NCBI RefSeq assembly: GCF_039545795.1
Contig: NZ_CP154260.1
Location: forward strand, 5,523,001-5,587,000
From: Chitinophaga niabensis
GTDB lineage: Bacteria > Bacteroidota > Bacteroidia > Chitinophagales > Chitinophagaceae
Direction: 5' to 3'
Length of the DNA stretch: 64,000 nucleotides
In this document: positions 1-8,792 of the stretch, piece by piece
Position numbering within the stretch: position 1 is the stretch's first letter
Layout: each line of letters begins with the position of its first letter
Program-made: the position numbers and the translations under genes
Notes under the pieces: model-generated
The model's database searches: none
What the model saw: the letters and a program-made list of their open reading frames with translations, nothing else
Told to the model about the DNA's origin: nothing

Positions 1-2084
1 TTCATCACCAGGTTGGAGAATGCAAACACTGCGCGGGTGGTGGTCATCAGGGCAATGGCACCTCCTTCTTTCCTGTTCAATAATTGCTCTCCCAATGAAT
101 TGAAATTGGGATTGTCGAAGGAGGCGAAATCGCAGGTGGCAGTGACCATCAGGGGCAGGCGGTTGGCATTGTTCCAGTTGTTGGGAGAAGATTCTTCGAG
201 AATGGCTTCTTCCGCGAGGCGGGAAAAACTTCCGTGACCGGTGTAATTCCAAACGAGGGTGCCGTTGAACATTTTATTATTGACGGCTTCATTTGCAGCA
301 GGGTAGCGGCTTCCGCCAGCATCAGCAACTTGCGGAAAGGCATCCAGGTAGATCTTGCTGATGTTGTATTGCGGTTGTTCCTGCGCAATGATATTGCTTA
401 CTTTTTCTGCGTCTTCCAGGTGGAGGTTATCATCTTCATCATCTGCCACAAAGGTCATTTCATTACGCCATGCGCCGAAACCTTTGGGAGAATGATACCC
501 TAAGATCTTATCCACTACATTGGCTGCTTCGGTGATATTCTTAACCGGCAATCGGCCGATCGCTACGTCCAGCAAGGGGTTTCCGGCAATATCGTCTGTA
601 TTGTCAAGGAAACCGAAGTAATCGTCTGACATGTAGGAATTGATGCCGTGAAAGGAGGCCAGGCTTTGCCAGGTGGGTACGATATTGGTATTATTAGCCA
701 TACGGTTCTTGTAATCAAAAGAGGCACGGCCAAAAAGCAACAGGTACTTTATACCATGACGGTCATACTGCATCTTCACGAAATCCCTGATGGCAGTGGG
801 ATCTGCGATACCGGAACTGAATTCGTTATAGATCTCTTCCACATTCACCACCCTGGCCTGGTGATAAGCAGCTAAACGTACAGCTTCCGAACGCAAACTG
901 CCGGCGGTAATGATCAGCATTTCTGTGGGGCCGCCGCCGTGGAGGTTTTGATTGGGTACCGGACCAACATAAACTGGTTTGGCGGTGGTGGAAAATGCGA
1001 TGTATTCTTTCAGTGTTGCAGCATCTCTTGTGAAACGTAAAGTGCTGCCATTCAAAGTAGTTGCGATGGAGATGGGTTTGATGGGATCTGTGATATCCCA
1101 TACCTGTGTTTGTGCGTTGGCCTGGCTGATCAGGAACTCTCCTATCCTTCCCAGGCTGCGGGAATCGCGGAAATGGAGCAGGCCTTCAGTTGGTAAGCTG
1201 AGTGCAGTTCTTCCAAAGATCTCTATATAATCCAACCAGCCTTTTGCACCGGCATTGCCAACGTATTTGATATTAAAATTAGCGGGGCCGTTGGCATTGA
1301 AGGTACCATCGGCAATAGTAGCATAGGTGTCGAAGATATTTCCTGAAACCGGGGTAACAGAAAGACTGCCGAGCTGCGCACTATTCATCGATATTTCAAA
1401 GCGGGAACCACTGGTAGTTCTGGCGGCGCCGCGAAAATGTACATTTATATCCGTTAAACCACTGGCGGGCAATGGAATAGTGAAATTCCTTTCCGGTGTA
1501 ACGTTGTTAAACTCTTCGCCCAGCCAGTTTTTTCCGCTGGAGAGCAGGTTCACCAGGTCTTTTTCATAAAAAGCCCGAAAATCAAAAGAATTAATTTGCA
1601 TATTTGGGACGGGGCTGGCATTATCTGTTGTCATGCGAAGCCCGCCAGGTGCGATGTTCAGGAAATAACAGGCAGAATCCGCGTACAGATTCTGTACATG
1701 CTGGTTATTTTGCCAGGAATGCGGGCCGGGCGCGTAAAATAAAACGTAGTCGCTACCGTTTAATAAACCGTCACCCCCATCTATTACGGCAAGCGCATTC
1801 TGGAGGAGATCGTCAGGCCGGGGTTGGGCATTATCTTCCGGAAGCATCCGGCCACCGTTGCCAAATAACCGGATCTGGGAGGAAGCGAGATTAGTGGTGG
1901 AAATGCCCATGGTATTGAGCAGCGGGATGTCTATTTTATAAACGCCGGGTTCTTTTACCGCTAATTTATACCAGTTGCCATCTGCCAGAACGGAGCGGGA
2001 AGCATAGGTCCTTTGGCTGAAAACCTTGCCCTGCCAGCAAAGCAGGCAAATAAAAGCACAAAGAACGGAGCGGCGGAAGAACAT
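1..2084 (-). CDS. porU: Type IX secretion system sortase PorU (3' truncated by window edge)
   Basis: Secreted C25 (gingipain-type) cysteine peptidase that, in the T9SS, removes the C-terminal signal of cargo proteins and attaches them to the cell surface. About 694 N-terminal residues are visible; the frame stays open to base 1, so the C-terminus is outside. The chosen ATG at 2084 gives a hydrophobic signal segment ending near VFSQ. The catalytic pair is visible: His617 in NYTGHGS and Cys651 in TATCDFAS, both in the conserved C25 context. The gene diverges from gldJ, and porU and gldJ are also neighbours in flavobacteria, which supports the call. Two shorter conserved stretches (LLFGRASFDYK, DVAIGRLPVKN) fit the gingipain fold. 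The only doubt is the exact start. Confidence 0.9.
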   Translation of the reverse strand, partial: MFFRRSVLCAFICLLCWQGKVFSQRTYASRSVLADGNWYKLAVKEPGVYKIDIPLLNTMGISTTNLASSQIRLFGNGGRMLPEDNAQPRPDDLLQNALAVIDGGDGLLNGSDYVLFYAPGPHSWQNNQHVQNLYADSACYFLNIAPGGLRMTTDNASPVPNMQINSFDFRAFYEKDLVNLLSSGKNWLGEEFNNVTPERNFTIPLPASGLTDINVHFRGAARTTSGSRFEISMNSAQLGSLSVTPVSGNIFDTYATIADGTFNANGPANFNIKYVGNAGAKGWLDYIEIFGRTALSLPTEGLLHFRDSRSLGRIGEFLISQANAQTQVWDITDPIKPISIATTLNGSTLRFTRDAATLKEYIAFSTTAKPVYVGPVPNQNLHGGGPTEMLIITAGSLRSEAVRLAAYHQARVVNVEEIYNEFSSGIADPTAIRDFVKMQYDRHGIKYLLLFGRASFDYKNRMANNTNIVPTWQSLASFHGINSYMSDDYFGFLDNTDDIAGNPLLDVAIGRLPVKNITEAANVVDKILGYHSPKGFGAWRNEMTFVADDEDDNLHLEDAEKVSNIIAQEQPQYNISKIYLDAFPQVADAGGSRYPAANEAVNNKMFNGTLVWNYTGHGSFSRLAEEAILEESSPNNWNNANRLPLMVTATCDFASFDNPNFNSLGEQLLNRKEGGAIALMTTTRAVFAFSNLVM

Positions 2085-2207
2085 AAAATATGGCAGGGTT
2101 TTATATTTATCACAAACCTAATATTATCCCGGGATATTTCACAACCAGCAGATTATGGCGAGGTTCCCCGGATAGCTATTAAACGCATAATGTTATAGAT
2201 TAATTTT

Positions 2208-2238
2208 TTTTGCCATAAAATAAAAAAGATTACATTTG
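2208..2238 (+). promoter_or_regulatory. Bacteroidota-type promoter of gldJ
   Basis: TTTG at 2208-2211, a 19-bp spacer, then TACATTTG at 2231-2238, an exact fit to the Bacteroidota sigma consensus TTTG-N19-TAnnTTTG. A second -7-like box, TATATTTG, lies at 2246-2253. The gldJ start codon is 50 bp downstream of the first box and has no Shine-Dalgarno sequence. Confidence 0.7.
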
Positions 2239-2288
2239 CGTTTACTATATTTGAATACCTAAATTGAATTAATAAAAGCTGTTTTTGC

Positions 2289-3833
2289 ATGCGCAGATTA
2301 ACCTCCTTATCCTTGATCCTCGGCACCGGCGTATTAATGTCGATGTCGGCCTGTAAGAATGGTGGTCTTTTTGGTAAGAAAAAAGAATCATCTTCCGCCA
2401 CCGGCTGGGCTTATAACGACCCAAAAATGGGTGGTTTTTCCGTTGCTAAAGCAAAGGACCAGTTCACTGGCCCTGGTTTAGTGTTTGTTCAGGGCGGTAC
2501 ATTCGCCATGGGCGCTACTGAGCAGGACGTAATGGGTGACTGGAACAACATTCCCCGCCGTATCACGGTTTCTTCCTTCTATATTGATGAGAATGAAGTT
2601 TCCAACATCAACTATCGTGAGTACCTGTATTGGTTAAACCGCATGTACTACGAATCCTTCCCTGACGTTTACCGCAATGCTTTACCGGATACCCTGGTAT
2701 GGCGTAGCGAGTTGGCCTATAATGAGCCGCTGGTGGAGTACTATTTCCGCCACCCTGCTTATAATAACTACCCGGTTGTAGGTGTTAGCTGGAAACAAGC
2801 TACTGACTATGCCAAATGGCGCTCCAACCGTGTGAATGAAAAACTGCTGATGGATGCAGGTCTCCTCTCCAAAGCAGATATCATGAACCAGGCAGATGAC
2901 AATACATTCGACAGTAAGGCTTACATGGCTGGTCTGTATGAAGGTACGCCCGGTAAAATGACCAAATCCGCTAAGAAGCAATTTGCTAATCCGGATGGTT
3001 CTCCACGTGGTGCTCAATTCGAAGATGGTATCATGTTGCCTAACTACCGGCTCCCAACAGAAGCTGAGTGGGAATATGCAGCGCTTGGCTATATTGGTCA
3101 GAACCCGAATCCCTCCAAGAAAGAAGGAAAACGTGGGGAAGAGCTGATCATGAACAAACAGATCTATTCCTGGGGTACTAATAACAGTGGTTTGAGGGAT
3201 ATCCGCCGCGGTAACTGGCAAGGTCAGTTCCTGGCGAACTTCAAACGCGGTTCCGGTGATAACATGGGTATGGCTGGCGGGCTGAACGATAAAGCCTCGA
3301 TTCCTGCTCCTGTTCTTTCTTACTTCCCTAATACTTTTGGTATCTACAATATGTCCGGTAACGTGAGTGAGTGGGTGAATGACGTTTACAGACCATTGAC
3401 TACCATTGATGGTGATGACTTCAACTACTTCCGGGGTAACAAATTCCAGACTGTTTATCAAAATGCTGAGAAGGAGTTTGAGAAGGATAGCCTGGGTATG
3501 CTGAAGATGCGGGATGTTACTGATGAGGAAAGTGCAAGCCGGTTGAACTATCAGAAAGGGGATGTGATCAACTACCTGGATGGTGACTCTCTTTCTCTTG
3601 TTGAATATGGTTATGGTATTACTTCGCTGGTGAATGATAAATCCCGGGTGGTCAAGGGGGGTAGCTGGAATGACAGGGCTTATTGGTTGTCTCCTGGTTC
3701 GCGTAGGTTTATGCAGGAGGATATGGCGACTAATACTGTTGGTTTCCGTTGTGCGATGGACCGTGTGGGGTCTCCTGAGGGTAATAAGTTCAAGACTGGT
3801 AATACTTTCAAGAAGCAACGTCAGAAGAGATAA
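2289..3833 (+). CDS. gldJ: Gliding motility lipoprotein GldJ
   Basis: Outer-membrane lipoprotein needed for gliding and for stability of the T9SS motor (known for Flavobacterium GldJ). 514 aa, with signal peptide and lipobox MSAC, lipidated Cys22. Residues about 60-500 form a formylglycine-generating-enzyme (SUMF1-like) fold: GGTFAMG, EVSNINYREYLYWL, LPTEAEWEYAALGY, GNVSEWVNDVY, RVVKGGSWND and GFRCAMD are all recognisable. The paired active-site cysteines of true formylglycine enzymes are missing (the GGSWND stretch has none), so the fold is structural, as in other Gld proteins. The divergent porU neighbour favours GldJ over the related GldK, which sits with gldLMN. The ATG lies after a clear promoter; a hairpin terminator follows the stop. 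Confidence 0.92.
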   Translation: MRRLTSLSLILGTGVLMSMSACKNGGLFGKKKESSSATGWAYNDPKMGGFSVAKAKDQFTGPGLVFVQGGTFAMGATEQDVMGDWNNIPRRITVSSFYIDENEVSNINYREYLYWLNRMYYESFPDVYRNALPDTLVWRSELAYNEPLVEYYFRHPAYNNYPVVGVSWKQATDYAKWRSNRVNEKLLMDAGLLSKADIMNQADDNTFDSKAYMAGLYEGTPGKMTKSAKKQFANPDGSPRGAQFEDGIMLPNYRLPTEAEWEYAALGYIGQNPNPSKKEGKRGEELIMNKQIYSWGTNNSGLRDIRRGNWQGQFLANFKRGSGDNMGMAGGLNDKASIPAPVLSYFPNTFGIYNMSGNVSEWVNDVYRPLTTIDGDDFNYFRGNKFQTVYQNAEKEFEKDSLGMLKMRDVTDEESASRLNYQKGDVINYLDGDSLSLVEYGYGITSLVNDKSRVVKGGSWNDRAYWLSPGSRRFMQEDMATNTVGFRCAMDRVGSPEGNKFKTGNTFKKQRQKR

Positions 3834-3859
3834 TTACATTCTCTCCATACTTACTTATT

Positions 3860-3890
3860 GGCCGTCTCGTTTTGAGGCGGCCTTTTTTTT
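3860..3890 (+). terminator. Rho-independent terminator of gldJ
   Basis: Stem GGCCGTCTC / GAGGCGGCC with a 5-nt loop followed by eight T residues, starting 27 bp after the gldJ stop. Confidence 0.9.
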
Positions 3891-3904
3891 ATTCCGCCGC
3901 TCCC

Positions 3905-3999
3905 AATAAGCATAAAAAAAATTCGACCGAAAAAACTAGCCCATTGGTTATAAGAGGCAATAGGGAACAGTTTTCGGACGAATTTTTTTTATGCTTATT
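3905..3999. repeat. Long inverted repeat, possible MITE-like element or large hairpin
   Basis: The arms at 3905-3925 and 3979-3999 are perfectly complementary over 21 bp (AATAAGCAT, A8, TTCG). After one mismatch they pair for seven more (CCGAAAA / TTTTCGG). The roughly 30-nt interior itself contains CCCATTG and CAATAGGG, which can extend the stem. No reading frame. The A/T runs make it a possible terminator in both directions, but a strong one already lies just upstream. Confidence 0.75.
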
Positions 4000-4036
4000 T
4001 CCGCTGGTGTAGGGGTTTGCCGGGCATAATATGGGA

Positions 4037-4069
4037 AGAGCGCTGCTGTTATCAGAGGCGCTCTTTTTT
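4037..4069 (+). terminator. Terminator-like hairpin with no assigned gene
   Basis: AGAGCGC / GCGCTCT stem with a 14-nt loop followed by a T-run. The region 3834-4287 has no gene I can support; apart from the gldJ terminator and the long inverted repeat, this hairpin is the only structure seen. Confidence 0.5.
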
Positions 4070-4287
4070 ATTGGAATTTAAACATCAGGTTGCGCGGTTT
4101 TTGGACTCCGGGGTAGCCATCCCATCCCGGTATTGTTTGTTGCCGGGGTTGTTGGCTTTTATGCCGATGCTTAAGGGGAATTCACATGTGGTGTGAATAG
4201 TATGCACAAGGTACAGGGAATCCTTATCGCTGATCTTAATGATCAGGAATTAGATTTACGCAGAAGGGAATTTATTACTGATGGGGG

Positions 4288-4794
4288 CTATGGTCTTATT
4301 TCCTGACTTATTTCCTGTGTGCAGATATTACCTGCGATGTCATATACGATCACTGTAAAGGGGAGTTCTACAGGTTTATATTCCCAGCGGTTGTTTTTAA
4401 AAACTGCAAACCCTGTTGCTTTTGGGGTAATGATCTTTACTTTTTCAATGCGATGTTTAGCTTTTGTTTTTACGATCACTGTTTCTTTTTCTACACTTAC
4501 TTCTACTTCAGGTTTATTATAAGCATCCTGGAAAGCTGCGTTGAAGGCTGTTTGGGTGGGCTTGGCGATGGATTGATAATAGGCCTTCTTTTCGGGGTCT
4601 TTGATGGCTGCTTTCGCGAAATCATTGGCCCTTTTGAAGCGCTCCTGGTTGGCTACCTGGGTGGCGGTTTTGGGAGGATACTTGCAGGGAGGTTTGCACA
4701 TCACGGTTTTGCCGTTCCGCTGGCGGAAGACGATCTGTTTGCCGAAGGTGCCGGTGGCGCCTTTTGTGATGACGTTATGTTCAGATACTGCCAT
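4288..4794 (-). CDS. Hypothetical protein (168 aa)
   Basis: Not recognised. The start MAVSEHNV at 4794 is preferred over an upstream ATG at 4821 because a -7-like AATCTTTG box lies between them. Visible features: a Gly-rich N-terminus (TKGATGTFGKQ), a basic stretch with two cysteines (CKPPCKYPPK), a Lys/Ala-rich helical middle (RFKRANDFAKAAI..AYYQSIAK) and a beta-rich C-terminus (VIVKTKAKHRIEKVKIITP). No signal peptide or membrane segment. Its layout resembles small Bacteroidota proteins of the DUF6266 kind, but I am not sure of that assignment. It stands alone, followed by the gene-free 3834-4287 region and preceded on the other strand by a small ORF. Confidence 0.6.
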   Translation of the reverse strand: MAVSEHNVITKGATGTFGKQIVFRQRNGKTVMCKPPCKYPPKTATQVANQERFKRANDFAKAAIKDPEKKAYYQSIAKPTQTAFNAAFQDAYNKPEVEVSVEKETVIVKTKAKHRIEKVKIITPKATGFAVFKNNRWEYKPVELPFTVIVYDIAGNICTQEISQEIRP

Positions 4795-4978
4795 ATCGCT
4801 AAGATAAGACAAAGATTGCACATAGCAATACGTATCTTAAGCCTATGTCAAGCGAATCTAAGATATGGGATACTTATAGGAAAGAGCCGGTATATCCTTC
4901 CTGGGGATAACAAGGTTTTAACGGAGGGGTGGCTGTTAAAGTCATTAATTAGCAGCGGGTTAACTAAACGGCACGTAT

Positions 4979-5158
4979 ATGGAATATGAGATTAGTTCTT
5001 CTGCTGATTATGATGAAATAAGGGCTGCTATTGTTAAGCTGATGACTAAAGAGGATCTGACTCCGGAAGAGTTGGAGCAGTTATTTGTCATGGCCATTGC
5101 TGCAGAGAGATATGAGGGGGATGTTTTGTGCCTTAAGCAGCTTATTAGGCAGCAGTGA
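4979..5158 (+). CDS. Small acidic hypothetical protein (59 aa)
   Basis: A short frame starting MEYEISSSADYDEIRAA and ending KQLIRQQ, with a composition typical of a soluble helical protein (LTPEELEQLFVMAIAAERYEGD). The acidic, amphipathic pattern and the hairpin terminator 47 bp after the stop support a real gene. There is no signal peptide and I recognise no family. It diverges from the hypothetical gene at 4288-4794. It could be a small helical regulator or an immunity-type protein, but nothing in the sequence decides. Confidence 0.5.
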   Translation: MEYEISSSADYDEIRAAIVKLMTKEDLTPEELEQLFVMAIAAERYEGDVLCLKQLIRQQ

Positions 5159-5204
5159 TGATTTAGCTATTCCATTTGTTGATCCTGGGCCTTAAATGGC
5201 ATGA

Positions 5205-5234
5205 AAAAGGCCGTATCGGGTGATACGGCCTTTT
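5205..5234. terminator. Bidirectional terminator
   Basis: AAAAGGCCGTATC / GATACGGCCTTTT, a 13-bp perfect stem with a 4-nt loop, A-rich on one side and T-rich on the other. It lies between the convergent small ORF (+) and the peroxiredoxin fusion gene (-) and can serve both. Confidence 0.9.
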
Positions 5235-5254
5235 AATATTAAGAAGGGTCAGGA

Positions 5255-6559
5255 TTATCTCTTTTTCCCTTTTTTAGCGGCGGCTTTTTTTGGAGCTGCT
5301 TTTGCTTTTGGTGCGGCCTTTTTAGCTGCTGCTTTTTTAGGAGCGGCTTTCTTTGGTGCTGCTTTCGCTTTTGCTTTAGGGGCTGCTTTTTTGGCAACTG
5401 CTTTTTTAGGTGCAGCTTTTTTAGCTACTGCCTTTTTTGGAGCGGCTTTTTTTGGAGCTGCTTTGGCTTTTGCTTTAGGGGCTGCTTTTTTGGCAACTGC
5501 TTTTTTAGGTGCAGCTTTTTTAGCTACTGCCTTTTTAGGGGCTGCTTTCTTTGGCGCTACTTTAGCTTTTGCTTTTGGTGCGGCTTTTTTAGCTACTGCT
5601 TTTTTAGGAGCGGCTTTCTTTGGTGCTGCTTTCGCTTTTGCTTTAGGGGCTGCTTTTTTAGCGGCTGTTTTAGCTTTTGCTTTGGGAGCAGTTTTAGCGG
5701 CGGCTTTCTTTGCTGCAGGTTTTGCAGCAGCTTTCTTAGCAGCTGGTTTGGCAGTGGCCTTTTTGGCTGCAGATTTTGCGGCGGCTTTTTGGGCAGCGGG
5801 TTTTGCTGCTGGTTTGGCTTTCGCTTTTGCTTTAGGGGCAGCGGCTGGTTTTGCTTCTTCTACTTTAGCAGGAGCAGCTGGTTTGACTTTAGGTTTGGCC
5901 ACACGTTTAGCTTTGGGCTTTGGTGCCGGAGCTGCTTCTGCAGTTGGTTCTGCGGCTTCCTCTTCTACTTTCGGAACCGGGTGTGGTTTGGGCGTAAAGG
6001 CGCGAACGGCTTTTTCTATGGGAGACATCTGGTCTGCAGCTTCGGCAGGGGCGTCAGCTTCTTCTTCAGCGGGTTCTGTTTTGAATTCAGCGCCATCGCC
6101 TTCCCAGAGTTCGATTATTTCTGCGGCGTGGTCGCCGTTGTTTGGTTTGTGGATGATGTGTGCGATCACTCCTTCTTCATCGATGAGGAAAGTGGTGCGG
6201 TGGGTACCGTCAAAGGTGCGGCCCATGAATTCTTTTTCGCCCCACACGCCATAATCGTTGAGGATGGCGTGGCTTTCGTCCACTAACAATGAGAAAGGCA
6301 GATTGTATTCGTCTGCGAATTTCCTGTGGCTTTTTTCGTCATCTTCGCTCACGCCCAGAACTACATAGCCTTTGCTCAGTAGACGGCTGTGGTGATCCCG
6401 CAGATTACAGGCCTGGGTAGTGCAGCCTGGGGTCATATCGTGCGGATAGAAGTACAGGATCACTTTCTTTCCTTTAAAATCAGCAAGCGATACGCTTTGA
6501 CCGTGCTGATCAATGGCTGTGAATGAAGGTGCTATATCCCCTTCTTTAAGATGTGTCAT
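5255..6559 (-). CDS. Peroxiredoxin (BCP/PrxQ type) fused to a histone H1-like Lys/Ala tail
   Basis: Residues 1-155 are a thioredoxin-dependent peroxiredoxin of the bacterioferritin-comigratory type: YFYPHDMTPGCTTQACNLRD gives peroxidatic Cys46 and resolving Cys51, with the typical five-residue spacing. Residues about 156-225 are an acidic, Pro/Ala/Glu-rich linker. Residues about 225-434 consist almost only of Ala, Lys and Pro in AAPKKAVAKK and AAPKAKAK blocks, like the C-terminal tail of histone H1 and bacterial Hc1/AlgP-type proteins. A normal BCP is about 150 aa, so the tail more than doubles the length. It lies 5 bp downstream of the M23 peptidase gene on the same strand. The tail predicts nucleoid binding, hence DNA-local peroxide removal (inference). 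Confidence 0.88.
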   Translation of the reverse strand: MTHLKEGDIAPSFTAIDQHGQSVSLADFKGKKVILYFYPHDMTPGCTTQACNLRDHHSRLLSKGYVVLGVSEDDEKSHRKFADEYNLPFSLLVDESHAILNDYGVWGEKEFMGRTFDGTHRTTFLIDEEGVIAHIIHKPNNGDHAAEIIELWEGDGAEFKTEPAEEEADAPAEAADQMSPIEKAVRAFTPKPHPVPKVEEEAAEPTAEAAPAPKPKAKRVAKPKVKPAAPAKVEEAKPAAAPKAKAKAKPAAKPAAQKAAAKSAAKKATAKPAAKKAAAKPAAKKAAAKTAPKAKAKTAAKKAAPKAKAKAAPKKAAPKKAVAKKAAPKAKAKVAPKKAAPKKAVAKKAAPKKAVAKKAAPKAKAKAAPKKAAPKKAVAKKAAPKKAVAKKAAPKAKAKAAPKKAAPKKAAAKKAAPKAKAAPKKAAAKKGKKR

Positions 6560-6564
6560 TTTAA

Positions 6565-8253
6565 TTATCGTTTAAAGGTCAATGTGTAAGTCGATTCGTT
6601 GTTGGCGATATCCGTTACCGTCAGGGTCAAAGTATGATTTCCGGGCTGGCAATGTTCATCAAAGGTATACGATAAAACATTGCTGCGGCGGGAAAACATT
6701 ATCCACTTGCCATCTAATTCTGCGCGGTAGGATTTAATGCCGCTGGCATCGTTCATGGAGAACGCAATCCTGCCGGCTTTGGATAGGTTCGCGCCCTGTT
6801 TGATACCGCCGAGGACTGCGATCCTTGGTGCGTCCGTGTCTGTGGTCAGATAAAAATCTCCGAGATCGCGGAACGTTCCTTTATACCATCCGTCCTCAAA
6901 GGTAGTAGCTGAAACGCTTTCTCCCAAACCTTTACGCACGATTATCATTTTATTTTGCAACGCTGCGGAAACCGGGCGGTTTGGTTTGATCCTTAGTCCA
7001 AAGCTATAGTGAACGGGCACCAGTGCCGTGTGCAGGCGGTAAGTGCTGGAATAGGCTGTGGCGTTAGGGATTTCGAGATACCGGAAACAAATTTCATCAT
7101 ATAAAGATCCTTCCTCAAGATAAAATTCTACCTGATTATTTTCAAATATATTCCTTGAATCTGCGTACATCTTATTGGCACAAACGGATTCTGCAGCGCC
7201 ATTCCCCTCCTGCTGTAAAGTGATCTGCACATTACTGGTATTTCCGTAAGCGTCTGTTACACGGATGGTTAAGGGATGGGGTTGTTTATCGGACAGATTA
7301 ATGATACCATTACCGGACACATCCTGGTAAATATCGAGATCATTTCCGGGGAGTGCAAACAACAGCTGTACGTAGGGGCCGCCGCCTTTTTTCATCTTAT
7401 AATCAATATGGGCATTGAGGTAGCGGGTTTCATCGTAGCCAATATTATCGAGTTGGAAACCGCAGTCTACCTGGCCATTCTGAATGATCATGGCTTCGTA
7501 GATGCCGTTGGGATTGGCGGAATTGCTTTGCCTGTCCAGCGCACTGAGGCCCAGCCCTACTTTGTCTGTGGCTACTTTCACGAGGGGGCGGGTGGCAACG
7601 TATCCTGCTTTTGTGTTCTTTACGGGAACAACTATGGGGGATTGTTCGTAGAGGCTTTTGTTACGATCATATATCACTATCCTTTGGATCTCGGGGGCAC
7701 GGGTATCCGGAATGCTGAACCCGAAAAGCATGGGGTTGAGGGGTTTTTCGGTTTGAGTATCGCGGATCTCAAAGTGCAGGTGCGGACCGGCAGAGCCTCC
7801 TGTGTTTCCGCTCCAGGCTACGAATTCGCCTTTTTTAACGGGGAAAAGGCCCGGTGGCAGCACAATGTCTGATGCCCAGCTTTCCTGTTCATATTGCTTT
7901 CTTTTTACGTATTCTTCCACCAGGGGGTAAAATCTGTTAAGATGTGCGTAGACGGTAGTGTAGCCATTGGGGTGAGTGATGTATAATACATTCCCGAAGC
8001 CAAGATGGGATACGCCTACTCTGCTTACGTAGCCATCTGCGGCTGCGTGTACGGGGAGGTTTTCCCGTTGTTGTGTTTTGAGGTCTAATCCGGAGTGGAA
8101 GTGGTTGGGTCGGAGTTCCCCGAAATTACCGGCCAGTTCTATTGGTACGTTCAGCGGATTCCTGAAATATCCTTTGGGATAATGCTTTTCCGCTAACCCT
8201 TGTGCCTGCAGGAGTTGGGGCAGCAAGAGCAAGAATGCGATCGTTCTTTTCAT
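6565..8253 (-). CDS. M23-family peptidoglycan endopeptidase with long C-terminal region
   Basis: Secreted zinc metallopeptidase of the LytM/M23 type, expected to cut peptidoglycan cross-links in the periplasm. Signal peptide about residues 1-18 (MKRTIAFLLLLPQLLQAQG). The zinc and catalytic residues are intact: His53 and Asp57 (HSGLD), His104, and the HLH pair His158/His160 (GPHLHFE). Residues about 190-562 are beta-rich and resemble several Ig-like modules, including a last one with RAELDGKWI and TLTVTDIANNEST. Total 562 aa, an arrangement common in Bacteroidota M23 proteins. The peroxiredoxin-tail gene follows after 5 bp, so the two are probably one operon, though no functional link is obvious. 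Confidence 0.88.
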   Translation of the reverse strand: MKRTIAFLLLLPQLLQAQGLAEKHYPKGYFRNPLNVPIELAGNFGELRPNHFHSGLDLKTQQRENLPVHAAADGYVSRVGVSHLGFGNVLYITHPNGYTTVYAHLNRFYPLVEEYVKRKQYEQESWASDIVLPPGLFPVKKGEFVAWSGNTGGSAGPHLHFEIRDTQTEKPLNPMLFGFSIPDTRAPEIQRIVIYDRNKSLYEQSPIVVPVKNTKAGYVATRPLVKVATDKVGLGLSALDRQSNSANPNGIYEAMIIQNGQVDCGFQLDNIGYDETRYLNAHIDYKMKKGGGPYVQLLFALPGNDLDIYQDVSGNGIINLSDKQPHPLTIRVTDAYGNTSNVQITLQQEGNGAAESVCANKMYADSRNIFENNQVEFYLEEGSLYDEICFRYLEIPNATAYSSTYRLHTALVPVHYSFGLRIKPNRPVSAALQNKMIIVRKGLGESVSATTFEDGWYKGTFRDLGDFYLTTDTDAPRIAVLGGIKQGANLSKAGRIAFSMNDASGIKSYRAELDGKWIMFSRRSNVLSYTFDEHCQPGNHTLTLTVTDIANNESTYTLTFKR

Positions 8254-8257
8254 CCTA

Positions 8258-8265
8258 CAAATGTA
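8258..8265 (-). promoter_or_regulatory. -7 box (TACATTTG) just upstream of the M23 gene
   Basis: TACATTTG ends 4 nt before the start codon at 8253. Transcription would begin at or very near the ATG, so the message may be almost leaderless. No good -33 element is seen. Confidence 0.5.
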
Positions 8266-8381
8266 ATAGTTATGTGTCTTCAGCGTTAAAAATACGATGT
8301 CAATCAGTGAATTAACATATTTTTAAACCAAAGGTTCCGGGTTTTCCTTAATTTCCGATCTTCAAACAAACTGAAACAACG

Positions 8382-8789
8382 ATGAGTTATCCGATACATG
8401 AGATCCAGGGCATTGGGCCTAATTATGCGAGTAAGCTGTTAGGTGTTGGTATTAATACCGTGGAGAAATTATTAGAAGATGGGGCTACCCGTACCGGCAG
8501 GTTGAAACTGACGGAGACAACGGGGATTCCTGAATCTTTGATACTTACCTGGGTGAATCATGCTGATCTGATGCGGATCAATGGGATCGGGGATCAGTTT
8601 GCTGAGTTGCTGGAGGCAGCTGGAGTTGATACAGTGAAGGAGTTGAGGACAAGGGTGCCGGAGAATTTGCATGCGAAGGTGACGGAGGTGAATGCTTTGA
8701 AGAATTTGAGTGGCAGGGTGCCTACTTTGAACGAGTTGACGCAGATGATTGAACAGGCGAAGGATCTTGAGCCGGTTGTGACGCACTAG
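8382..8789 (+). CDS. DUF4332-like helix-hairpin-helix protein
   Basis: 135 aa, soluble, made of repeated helix-hairpin-helix elements: IQGIGPNYASKLLGVGINTVEKLL at the N-terminus and INGIGDQFAELLEAAGVDTVKELRTR in the middle, followed by NLSGRVPTLNELTQMIEQAK. This matches the DUF4332 layout (IxGIGP...L..AGI.T...LL). HhH repeats often bind DNA backbone, but no enzymatic motif is present and the family has no settled function. It is monocistronic between the M23 gene (divergent) and the 123-bp repeats, whose first unit contains a terminator-like hairpin immediately after the stop codon. Confidence 0.8.
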   Translation: MSYPIHEIQGIGPNYASKLLGVGINTVEKLLEDGATRTGRLKLTETTGIPESLILTWVNHADLMRINGIGDQFAELLEAAGVDTVKELRTRVPENLHAKVTEVNALKNLSGRVPTLNELTQMIEQAKDLEPVVTH

Positions 8790-8792
8790 CAG

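Noticed and set aside
2682..3818. 378-codon antisense frame inside gldJ
   Set aside because: Shadow of the gldJ codons; the forward frame has a lipobox and FGE-fold motifs.
5220..6254. 344-codon frame on the + strand opposite the peroxiredoxin fusion
   Set aside because: Complement of the Ala/Lys repeats; gives an artificial Phe/Ala/Leu-rich product.
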